Below are positions 23,756 through 30,454 of a stretch of 34,650 nt of DNA, piece after piece. The DNA is from Blastococcus sp. GTDB lineage: Bacteria; Actinomycetota; Actinomycetes; Mycobacteriales; Geodermatophilaceae. A program made the translations under genes and the position numbers. The DNA lies in assembly GCA_025965715.1 (NCBI GenBank), contig JAOPWJ010000229.1, forward strand, positions 1 to 34,650, given 5' to 3'. The notes below the pieces were generated by a model that was given only the letters and a program-made list of their open reading frames with translations, made no database searches and was not told the DNA's origin. Each line of letters opens with the position of its first letter. Position 1 is the stretch's first letter.

Positions 23756-24370
23756 ATGGCCACCGGCACCGGAGCGGCGCTGCCGACTGACGGAGCGCTC
23801 ACCCACCGCCAGGCGGAGCTGCTCGACCAGCTGGAGGAGCTGTTCCTGAGCGAGGGGTTCGCCCGCTTCACCCTCGACGACCTGGCCCTTCGGCTGCACT
23901 GCTCGAAGAGCACCCTGTACGCGCTCGCCCAGAGCAAGGAGCAGCTGGCCCACCGCGTCATCAAGCAGTTCTTCCGCAAGGCGACGGCCAGTGTCGAGGA
24001 GCAGACGGTCACCGAGGCCGATCCCGCGCTCCGGGTCACCGCCTATCTCAGTGCCGTCGCCCGAGCGCTGGCCCCGGCGGGCCCGTCGTTCCACCGCGAC
24101 CTGGACTCCTTCGGTCCCGGCCGCGAGGTCTACGAGCGCAATACGGAGCTCGCCGCCGGCCGGGTGCGCGGGCTGATCGCCGACGGCGTGGCGCAGGGCC
24201 ACTTCCGGGCGGTGCACCCCGCGCTCGTCGCCGACACCGTCACGACCCTGATGTTCCGCATCGGGCGCGGCGAGACCGCGCGGGCGACCGGCCTGGACGA
24301 CGCGACTGCCTACCGGGAACTCGCCGCCCTGCTGCTGCACGGGATCGCGCTGGAGGGGCGAGCCCGGTGA
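23756..24370 (+). CDS. TetR-family transcriptional regulator
   Basis: A 204-residue repressor starting at ATG 23756 behind GGGAGG. The DNA-binding domain (about 18-62) has the TetR helix-turn-helix pattern: LFLSEGFARFTLDDLALRLHCSKSTLYALAQSKEQLAHRVIKQFF. The rest is the all-helical ligand-binding and dimerisation domain. The divergent acyl-CoA dehydrogenase and the palindrome between them point to control of fatty or branched acyl catabolism, with an acyl-CoA as probable ligand (inference). It probably also represses itself. Confidence 0.93.
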   Translation: MATGTGAALPTDGALTHRQAELLDQLEELFLSEGFARFTLDDLALRLHCSKSTLYALAQSKEQLAHRVIKQFFRKATASVEEQTVTEADPALRVTAYLSAVARALAPAGPSFHRDLDSFGPGREVYERNTELAAGRVRGLIADGVAQGHFRAVHPALVADTVTTLMFRIGRGETARATGLDDATAYRELAALLLHGIALEGRAR

Positions 24371-24583
24371 GGGTGGTAGCCGCCCGGGGGCGCTCCCGGC
24401 CGGACCGAAAATTCGTCTCGTGCGGCGCGCCAGGGGGCATCGGTCCGTCCCGGTGCGGAGGTGTCCCCGCGGGCGGCGCAGCAGGTCTGGCCGTGGCTGC
24501 AGCCCGACGTCGACGAGCGTGTCCGTTCGATGGCCGACCGCGCTGTGGTGAGCTGGCCGTCCAGTGGCGAACGGGAGAACGAC

Positions 24584-25300
24584 ATGCGGGTCCTCGAGCT
24601 GTGGCGGTACCCGGTCAAGTCACTGCAGGGCGAACGGCTCGACGTCGCCCGGATCGGCTCCGGCGGCATGGAGGGTGACCGGCAGTGGGCGCTGTTCGAC
24701 GTCCTCACCGGCTTCGGTCTCACCGCCCGCCGGGAGCCCGACCTGCTGTTCGCTGCCGCGCGGCTGCGTGGTGACGGCGGTGTGCAGATCGTCCTGCCGG
24801 ACGGCACCGGAACGGCCGATGACGCCGTGCTGTCCGAGTGGCTCGGCCGTCCGGTGACCCTGCGTTCGGCGGCCGAGATGACCGAACGGCGCCGGTACGA
24901 GAGCCCGCAGGACGACCTGGACGAGCGGTCGGGCTGGCACGACTGGGAGGGGGCGGCCGGCGGCGCCTTCCACGACAACGCCCAGGGCCGCGTCTCGCTG
25001 GTGTCCACGGGCACGCTGGGTGACTGGGACCGGCGCCGGTTCCGGTCGAACGTCGTCCTGGACGGCGCGGGCGAGAAGGAGCTGGTCGGTTCCCGGGTGC
25101 GTCTGGGCGGGGCGGTCCTCGACATCGTCGAGCCGATCCCCCGCTGCGTGCTGGTCACCCGGCCCCAGGGCGGCGGCATCGGCCGGGACACCGATGTCCT
25201 GAAGACGGTCCACCGTCGGAACGGGGGCACCCTGGCGGTGGCCGCGCTGGTGCGCACGCCGGGCACGGTGGGCACCGATGACGTGCTCGGACCGGCCTGA
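24584..25300 (+). CDS. MOSC-domain protein (YcbX/mARC-like)
   Basis: A 238-residue protein starting at ATG 24584 behind GGGAG; the frame is open to 24461 but that part has no start signal. The N-terminal MOSC_N barrel (about 1-90) begins MRVLELWRYPVKSLQGE and contains GMEGDRQWALFD; the MOSC domain (about 95-238) contains RFRSNVVLDG and the conserved Cys188 in EPIPRCVLVT that would ligate molybdenum. Relatives are molybdenum-cofactor enzymes that reduce N-hydroxylated compounds or carry sulfur. The actual substrate is not known. The 213 bases between it and the TetR gene hold nothing else I can identify. Confidence 0.88.
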   Translation: MRVLELWRYPVKSLQGERLDVARIGSGGMEGDRQWALFDVLTGFGLTARREPDLLFAAARLRGDGGVQIVLPDGTGTADDAVLSEWLGRPVTLRSAAEMTERRRYESPQDDLDERSGWHDWEGAAGGAFHDNAQGRVSLVSTGTLGDWDRRRFRSNVVLDGAGEKELVGSRVRLGGAVLDIVEPIPRCVLVTRPQGGGIGRDTDVLKTVHRRNGGTLAVAALVRTPGTVGTDDVLGPA

Positions 25301-25316
25301 CGGGACACTGGACGCC

Positions 25317-25532
25317 GTGCGCACCATCGAGATCCGCCCCGGCGAGGAGATCATCCGGCTCGGCCAGCTGCTCAAGCTGATCGATGCCGTGCCCACGGGC
25401 GCCCAGGTGAAGGACGTGCTCTTCGCGGGCTCGGTGCGGGTGAACGGCGAGCCGGAGGAGCGGCGCGGACGGCAGTTGCGCCGCGGCGACGTCGTCTCCG
25501 TCGAGGGCATGGACGACGTCCGCATCGGCTGA
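25317..25532 (+). CDS. Small S4-domain RNA-binding protein
   Basis: About 71 residues starting at GTG 25317 (VRTIEIRPGEEIIRLGQLLKL); ATG 25278 inside the end of the MOSC gene would add 13 unlike residues. It consists of one S4 fold: LGQLLKLIDAVPTGAQVKDVLFAGSVRVNGEPEERRGRQLRRGDVVSV, the pattern of the YaaA/YbcJ/RlbA group that binds structured RNA. The GDVV turn and the RVNG loop are typical. The target RNA is unknown. It lies 16 bases after the MOSC gene and may be cotranscribed. Confidence 0.85.
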   Translation: MRTIEIRPGEEIIRLGQLLKLIDAVPTGAQVKDVLFAGSVRVNGEPEERRGRQLRRGDVVSVEGMDDVRIG

Positions 25533-25533
25533 G

Positions 25534-25555
25534 CGCGGTTCCACGTGGAACCGCG
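25534..25555. promoter_or_regulatory. parS-like centromere palindrome
   Basis: A perfect 22-bp palindrome begins one base after the S4 gene stop. Its core GTTCCACGTGGAAC differs from the ParB-binding consensus GTTTCACGTGAAAC by one symmetric change in each arm, and it lies in the small gap before the RNB gene. ParB sites cluster near oriC, where this window appears to lie. It contains the in-frame GTG 25545, which is a reason to prefer the later start of the next gene. A transcription-factor site is the main alternative. Confidence 0.65.
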
Positions 25556-25583
25556 GTCGTGCCTCTCTGCCAAGCTGACCGGC

Positions 25584-27041
25584 GTGCCGGTACTCCGCTC
25601 AGCGCCGCTCCGGGTTCCGCACTGGCCCCTCGCGCCCGGCACGGGGCCTGACTTCGGCGCCATCCGGGCGGAGTTCGACGTCCCCGAGGACTTTCCGGCC
25701 GAGGTGCTGGCCGCCGCCGAACGCCGTGCGGCCGAACCGCCGTCGCCGGAGCTCGACGCCACCGACGTCCCGCTGGTGACCCTCGATCCGGTGGGCAGCC
25801 GCGACCTGGACCAAGCGGTGCACCTGGCGACCCGGGGGGAGGGCTACCGCGTGCGCTACGCGATCGCCGACGTCGGTGGGTTCGTCGGCCTCGGCGATCT
25901 GGTCGATGCGGAGGCGCGCCGGCGGGGGCAGACCCTGTACAGCCCCGACCGCCGGACGCCCCTGCATCCCCCTGTGCTGAGCGAGGGCGCCGCGAGCCTG
26001 CTGGAGGGGCAGCTGCGGCCCGCCGTCCTCTGGACCATCGACCTGGACGCCGACGGGGAACCGGTGGCCGTGGATCTTCGCCGGGCCCGCGTGCGCAGCC
26101 GGGCGCAGCTCGACTACCCGTCGGTCCAGGCGCGGGCCGACGCGGGCACCCTGCCCGACGCCCTCGCGCTGCTCCCGGAGATCGGCTCGCTGCTGCAGCG
26201 CCGGGCGGCCGAGCGCGGCGCCATCCAGCTCGGCACCCCGGAGCAGGAAGTCGTTGCCGGACCCGACGGCGGATGGACCCTCGCGCTGCGCGGCGACCTC
26301 CCCGTCGAGCAGTGGAACGCCGAGATCTCGCTGCTCACCGGCCGGTGCGCCGCAGGGCTGATGCTCGAGGGCGGCGTCGGCCTGCTGCGCACGCTCCCGC
26401 CCCCACGGCCCCAGGACGTGGCCCGCCTGCGCCTCCTCGCACCCGCGCTGGGCGTGGAGTGGCCGGAGGATGCCGGTCCGGGCCTGGTCATCGCCGGCCT
26501 CGATCCCACCCGGCCCGGGCACGCAGCGTTCCTGGAGGAGGCGGTGATCCTGCTCCGCGGAGCCGCCTACACGCCGTTCGACGGCGCCCCGCCCCAGCAG
26601 CCGGGTCACAGCGGGGTGGGCGCCCCCTACGCGCACGTCACCGCACCGCTTCGGCGGCTGGTCGACCGGTTCACGACGGAGGTGTGCCTGGCCCTGGCGG
26701 CCGGTGGTGGGCCTCGGCAGGAACTTCGGGCCGCACTTCCCCAACTTCCTGCGCTGATGGCGGTGTCGGACCGGCGCACCCGCGACGTCGAGCGCGCCGC
26801 GGTGGACGCCACCGAAGCCTGGCTGCTGCACGGGCGGGAGGGCCAGTCGTTCTCCGCCGTGGTCGTGGACACCGACGGCGGGCCGGCGCCGCGCAAGGGC
26901 ACCGTGGTCCTCGACGACCTCGCCGTCCGCGGCAGGTGCACCGGCGACGAGCTCAGCCCCGGCACCCGGGTGCGCGTGCGCCTGGTCGACGCCGACGTCG
27001 CCGCGCGGACGGTGCGCTTCGAACTGGAGGGAGCAGCATGA
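25584..27041 (+). CDS. RNB-domain ribonuclease (RNase II/R family)
   Basis: A 485-residue exoribonuclease-like protein. GTG 25584 (VPVLRSAPLRVPHWPLAPG) is preferred over GTG 25545, which lies in the parS-like palindrome; the ribosome binding site is weak. The RNB domain (about 55-390) carries the metal-binding Asp cluster TLDPVGSRDLDQAVH (Asp68, Asp74, Asp76), VRYAIADVGGFV, the segment TLYSPDRRTPLHPPVLSEGAASLLEGQLRPAVLW and GAPYAHVTAPLRRLVDRF. It lacks the N-terminal cold-shock domains of full RNase R; a short S1-like end may be present (RKGTVVLDDLAVRGRC). Such actinobacterial forms degrade RNA 3' to 5'. It overlaps the aminotransferase gene by ATGA, so the two are coupled. Confidence 0.9.
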   Translation: MPVLRSAPLRVPHWPLAPGTGPDFGAIRAEFDVPEDFPAEVLAAAERRAAEPPSPELDATDVPLVTLDPVGSRDLDQAVHLATRGEGYRVRYAIADVGGFVGLGDLVDAEARRRGQTLYSPDRRTPLHPPVLSEGAASLLEGQLRPAVLWTIDLDADGEPVAVDLRRARVRSRAQLDYPSVQARADAGTLPDALALLPEIGSLLQRRAAERGAIQLGTPEQEVVAGPDGGWTLALRGDLPVEQWNAEISLLTGRCAAGLMLEGGVGLLRTLPPPRPQDVARLRLLAPALGVEWPEDAGPGLVIAGLDPTRPGHAAFLEEAVILLRGAAYTPFDGAPPQQPGHSGVGAPYAHVTAPLRRLVDRFTTEVCLALAAGGGPRQELRAALPQLPALMAVSDRRTRDVERAAVDATEAWLLHGREGQSFSAVVVDTDGGPAPRKGTVVLDDLAVRGRCTGDELSPGTRVRVRLVDADVAARTVRFELEGAA

Positions 27042-28225
27042 TCCGGGCGCCGTACCTGTCCTCCCGCCTGCAGGGGTTCGGAACGACCGTCTTCGCCGAG
27101 ATGAGCGCGCTCGCCGCGGCCACCGGCTCGGTCAACCTGGGCCAGGGCTTTCCCGACTATCCGGGCCCCGACGAGGTGCTCGACGTCGCCAGGGCCGCCA
27201 TCGGCACGGCCGCGGACCAGTACCCGCCCGGTCCCGGCCGCCAGGAGTTGCGGGAGGCGATCGCCGCCGCCCAGCAGCGGTTCCGGGGGCTCATCTACGA
27301 CCCGGCCGACGAGGTCCTGGTCACTGCCGGTGCCACCGAGGCCCTGACCGCGGCGCTGATCGGCCTGCTCGATGCCGGCGACGAGGTGGTCCTCTTCGAG
27401 CCGATGTACGACAGCTATGCGGCCGCCGTCGCCATGGCCGGAGGGGTCGTCCGGCCCGTGCCCTTGCACCCGCCGGTAGGTGGCGCAGGGCCATGGACCT
27501 TCGATCCGGCGGAGGTCCGCGCGCTCATCACCGCGCGCACCAAGATCCTGCTGCTCAACACCCCGCACAATCCGACCGGCAAGGTGTTCAGCGACGTCGA
27601 GCTGCGCTGCCTCGCAGACCTGGCCGTGGCGCACGATCTGCTCGTCCTGACCGACGAGGTCTACGAGCACCTGGTGTTCAGCGGGGCAGAGCACCGCTCG
27701 ATCGCGGCCCTTCCCGGCCTGTGGGAGCGGACCCTCGTGGTCGGCAGCGCCGGCAAGACCTTCAACGTCACCGGCTGGAAGATCGGCTGGATCTGCGGGC
27801 CGGCGCCGCTGGTGTCCGCCGTCCGTACCGCCAAGCAGTTCCTCACCTTCGTCAACGGCGGACCCTTCCAGCCGGCGGTGGCCGTCGGGCTGCGGCTGCC
27901 CGACGAGCACTTCACCGCCCTCGCCCGCGACCTCGAGTACCGGCGGGACGTGCTGGTGCAGGGCCTGGCGGAGGCGGGGCTCCCGGTGATCTCTCCGGAG
28001 GCGACCTACTTCGCGACGGTCGACGTCCGACCGGTGCAGCCCGACGGCGACGGGGTGGCGTTCTGCCGGTCCCTGCCGCAGCGCGTCGGGGTCGTCGCCA
28101 TCCCGACCGTGGTCTTCTACGACCCGTCGCACGCGCACCTGGGCCGCCATCTGGTCCGGTTCGCGTTCTGCAAGAGCGACGAAGTGCTCGCCGAGGCCGT
28201 GACCCGGTTGAGGAAACTGGCGTGA
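27038..28225 (+). CDS. PLP-dependent class I/II aminotransferase (methionine/glutamine-type)
   Basis: A 395-residue fold-type I aminotransferase starting at ATG 27038, overlapping the RNB stop. The PLP lysine is Lys240 in SAGKTFNVTGWKIGW; NTPHNPTGKVF, TDEVYEHLVF and VNLGQGFPDYPGPDEV are typical of the kynurenine aminotransferase/glutamine transaminase K and YbdL group. Some actinobacterial relatives are named DapC (succinyl-diaminopimelate aminotransferase). The omega-amidase-like nitrilase gene 10 bases downstream favours a glutamine transaminase: glutamine plus a 2-oxo acid such as 4-methylthio-2-oxobutanoate gives 2-oxoglutaramate, which the amidase removes. The specificity is an inference from context. 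Confidence 0.9.
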   Translation: MIRAPYLSSRLQGFGTTVFAEMSALAAATGSVNLGQGFPDYPGPDEVLDVARAAIGTAADQYPPGPGRQELREAIAAAQQRFRGLIYDPADEVLVTAGATEALTAALIGLLDAGDEVVLFEPMYDSYAAAVAMAGGVVRPVPLHPPVGGAGPWTFDPAEVRALITARTKILLLNTPHNPTGKVFSDVELRCLADLAVAHDLLVLTDEVYEHLVFSGAEHRSIAALPGLWERTLVVGSAGKTFNVTGWKIGWICGPAPLVSAVRTAKQFLTFVNGGPFQPAVAVGLRLPDEHFTALARDLEYRRDVLVQGLAEAGLPVISPEATYFATVDVRPVQPDGDGVAFCRSLPQRVGVVAIPTVVFYDPSHAHLGRHLVRFAFCKSDEVLAEAVTRLRKLA

Positions 28226-28235
28226 GGGGAGTGTC

Positions 28236-28997
28236 ATGAGGATCGCGGCGGTGCAGCACGACATCGTCTGGGAGGACCGGGACGCCAATTTCGCCCGGCT
28301 CGCGCCACAGGTCGCCCGGGCGGTGGGCGCGGGCGCGGAACTGGTGCTGCTGAGCGAGACTTTTTCCACCGGGTTCTCGATGACGCCGGGGATCGGTGAG
28401 CCGGAGGGCGGACCCTCGGCGCAGTTCCTCGCCGGCCAGGCCGCCCAGCACGGCGTCTGGGTGGCCGGCACGTGCCCGGAGGTCGCGCCGGGAGAGCGGT
28501 TGCCCTACAACTCGCTCGTCCTCGCCGGCCCGGACGGCGAGACGCACCGCTACCGGAAGCTGCACCCGTTCACCCACGCCGGGGAGCACGAACGCTTCCG
28601 TGCGGGGGAGAAGCCGGTGACCGTGCACATCGGCGGCCTGCGCGTCACCCCGTTCATCTGCTACGACCTGCGCTTCGCCGACGTCTTCTGGCGGGCCGCT
28701 CCGGAGACCGACGTGTACCTGGTGCCGGCGAACTGGCCCAGCCGCCGCCGGCTGCACTGGCAGACGCTGCTGCAGGCGCGGGCCATCGAGAACCAGGCCT
28801 ACGTCGTCGGCTGCAACCGGGTGGGCACCGCCGGCGACGGCACCGAGCACGTCGGCGACAGCCGGATCGTCAGCCCGATGGGGGAGCTGCTCGCGACAGC
28901 GGCCGGCGTCGAGACGATCGTCGTGGCCGATGTGGCGGCCGCCGAGGTGGCCGCCACCCGCGACCGCCTCCGGTTCCTCCCCGACCGCCGCGGCTGA
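28236..28997 (+). CDS. Carbon-nitrogen hydrolase, probable omega-amidase
   Basis: A 253-residue nitrilase-superfamily enzyme starting at ATG 28236 behind GGGGAG. The Glu-Lys-Cys triad is visible as Glu41 (LSETFSTGF), Lys108 (YRKLHPF) and Cys142 (FICYDLRF). The FSTGFSM, PANWPSRR and GCNRVG segments resemble YafV/Nit2 omega-amidases that hydrolyse 2-oxoglutaramate or 2-oxosuccinamate. It follows the aminotransferase after 10 bases, the arrangement expected for the glutamine transaminase/omega-amidase pair that salvages methionine oxo-acid. Other C-N hydrolase roles are possible. Confidence 0.9.
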   Translation: MRIAAVQHDIVWEDRDANFARLAPQVARAVGAGAELVLLSETFSTGFSMTPGIGEPEGGPSAQFLAGQAAQHGVWVAGTCPEVAPGERLPYNSLVLAGPDGETHRYRKLHPFTHAGEHERFRAGEKPVTVHIGGLRVTPFICYDLRFADVFWRAAPETDVYLVPANWPSRRRLHWQTLLQARAIENQAYVVGCNRVGTAGDGTEHVGDSRIVSPMGELLATAAGVETIVVADVAAAEVAATRDRLRFLPDRRG

Positions 28998-29072
28998 GCC
29001 TTCGCGTCGGCGGGCTCGCCACCAGGCCGGACCGGATCCGCATCACCCCGGAGAGGGAGTTGGCTCGAGCCA

Positions 29073-29101
29073 CTCAAGTCGAGGCCCCGGTCGACCGATG
29101 G
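29073..29101 (+). promoter_or_regulatory. Possible sigma-28/WhiG-type promoter of the surface-protein operon
   Basis: CTCAAGTC (29073-29080) is followed by GACCGATG (29093-29100), with 16 bases between CTCA and GACCGATG. This resembles the motility and sporulation sigma-factor pattern (TAAA or CTCA, about 15 bases, GCCGATAA). Transcription would start at about 29108, directly before the ATG at 29109, giving a leaderless mRNA; no ribosome binding site is visible. Confidence 0.35.
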
Positions 29102-29108
29102 ACGGGGC

Positions 29109-29747
29109 ATGAACGCCCCACGTCTTCAGCCGGCCGTAGTGCCCGGCGGCCGTCGTGGTGGCCGCTCGTTGAACAGTCGGGTCGTCACCCTGGCAGCCTT
29201 CGCACTGTCCTTCATCCTCATCGCCCTGCTGGTCGTGACCTCGTCACGGGCGGCCTTCGTCGCGCAGAACGACAACATCGCCAACTCGGTGAGCAGCGCG
29301 ACGGTCGACCTCACCGACAACGACGGCACCACGGCCATGTTCAACGTCACGGGCCTGGTGCCGGGCGTCAGCCAGGTCCGGTGCATCCAGGTGACCTACA
29401 CCGGCAACATCGACCCGGCGGCCGTCCGGCTCTACCGGTCATCGGTGCCCACCAACGACCTCGCGCCCTACCTGAACCTGACCGTCGAGGCCGGCGCAAT
29501 GCCCGCCGGCACGGCCTTCAGCGGGTGCGCCGGGTTCACGCCCACCGCGACGGAGTTCAACGGAACCCTCGACGGCTTCGCCACCACCCGCACCTCCTAC
29601 GGCGACGCCGCCACCGTGACGACATGGGACCCCGCCGGCAACGGTGAGATCCGCACGTTCCGCTTCACTGTCTCGGTGCAGGACGTTCCCGCCGCCGAAG
29701 GCAAGAGCACGACCTTTGGATTCTCGTGGGAAACGCGCACCAGCTGA
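29109..29747 (+). CDS. TasA/camelysin-like exported protein 1
   Basis: A 212-residue exported protein starting at ATG 29109. A basic N-terminus of 25 residues precedes one hydrophobic segment (about 27-44, VTLAAFALSFILIALLVVTS) with a cleavage zone SSRAAFVAQNDN, the pattern of SipW-dependent signal peptides. The mature part is a beta-rich domain with two Cys (Cys92 in VRCIQVTY, Cys140 in FSGCAGF), DLAPYLNLTVE, FNGTL, RTFRFTVSVQD and a C-terminal FGFSWET. The paralogue at 32129 shares the same Cys pair and all these motifs. Proteins of this class (TasA, CalY) form matrix fibres in Bacillus; that role is inferred here. The gene overlaps the signal peptidase gene by 22 bases. Confidence 0.82.
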   Translation: MNAPRLQPAVVPGGRRGGRSLNSRVVTLAAFALSFILIALLVVTSSRAAFVAQNDNIANSVSSATVDLTDNDGTTAMFNVTGLVPGVSQVRCIQVTYTGNIDPAAVRLYRSSVPTNDLAPYLNLTVEAGAMPAGTAFSGCAGFTPTATEFNGTLDGFATTRTSYGDAATVTTWDPAGNGEIRTFRFTVSVQDVPAAEGKSTTFGFSWETRTS

Positions 29748-30454
29748 CCCAGAGCGCCCAGCCCGAGCGCAAGACCTGGAGCCGGACCGCGCTCTACGGC
29801 GCGGGCACGGTCAGCATGCTGGTCATCTCGATGGCGACCAGCCTGTCGCTGTGGATCGCCCTCCCGTGGCTGTTCCTCGGCTGGGCACCCACTCTGGTCA
29901 CCTCCGGTTCCATGGAGCCGCTGGTGGCTCCCGGGGACGTCGTGATGATCCGGCCCGTGGAGCCGGAGCAGCTCACGCCGAACACCGTGGTCCTCTACGA
30001 CCGCCCGGACACCGGCCGCGTCCTGCACCGGATCCTCGAGCAGCTCCCCGACGGCACGTTCCGAACCGGCGGGGACGCCAATGCCAGCCCCGACAGCGCG
30101 TTCGTGCACCTCACGGACATCAAGGGTGCCGCCGTGCTCGCCGTGCCCTGGATCGGCCGCCCGTCGCTCTGGCTCTACCAGGGCCGCACCCTCACCCTCG
30201 TCGTCGCCGGCATCGCCCTGCTCATCGGCCTCCGGTTGGCTCCCCGTGCGTTCGACCCCGCCTTCGACCCGTGGGCGTCCGGAGGCCGGGTCAACCCGGC
30301 CGAGGTGCTGCTCGGCCGCATGGGCGGCCGACGCGGGGCCATCAACCACCGGCTGCTTCCCGAGTCGCTGCACGAACTGGTGCACGGCCGGCTCGCCGCC
30401 CAGAGCGCGGCTGCCCAGCAGCGCACTGTCCAGCTCGTCAAGGGGCTCTCGTGA
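29726..30454 (+). CDS. Signal peptidase I of the SipW/ER type
   Basis: A 242-residue membrane peptidase starting at GTG 29726, inside the end of the preceding gene. It has a span at about 23-52, the nucleophile Ser62 in TSGSMEPLVAPGDVV, and, instead of the Lys of ordinary bacterial enzymes, a His in the box RVLHRI (His101), followed by GGDANASPDSAF with conserved Asp residues. This Ser-His/Asp layout is that of archaeal and ER signal peptidases and Bacillus SipW. A second span (about 154-172) and a cytoplasmic C-terminal tail of about 65 residues follow. Its neighbours, two proteins with SipW-type leaders, are the obvious substrates. It ends with GTGA overlapping the diguanylate cyclase start. 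Confidence 0.9.
   Translation: MGNAHQLTQSAQPERKTWSRTALYGAGTVSMLVISMATSLSLWIALPWLFLGWAPTLVTSGSMEPLVAPGDVVMIRPVEPEQLTPNTVVLYDRPDTGRVLHRILEQLPDGTFRTGGDANASPDSAFVHLTDIKGAAVLAVPWIGRPSLWLYQGRTLTLVVAGIALLIGLRLAPRAFDPAFDPWASGGRVNPAEVLLGRMGGRRGAINHRLLPESLHELVHGRLAAQSAAAQQRTVQLVKGLS

Noticed and set aside
24371-24583. An upstream extension of the MOSC protein or a small gene.
   Set aside because: No ribosome binding site precedes the earlier starts, and the reading does not resemble the family; the ATG at 24584 has a good site.
28998-29108. c-di-GMP riboswitch before the TasA-like/cyclase operon.
   Set aside because: The 111-base gap shows none of the conserved GEMM core elements I would expect, and the candidate promoter sits directly at the start codon.
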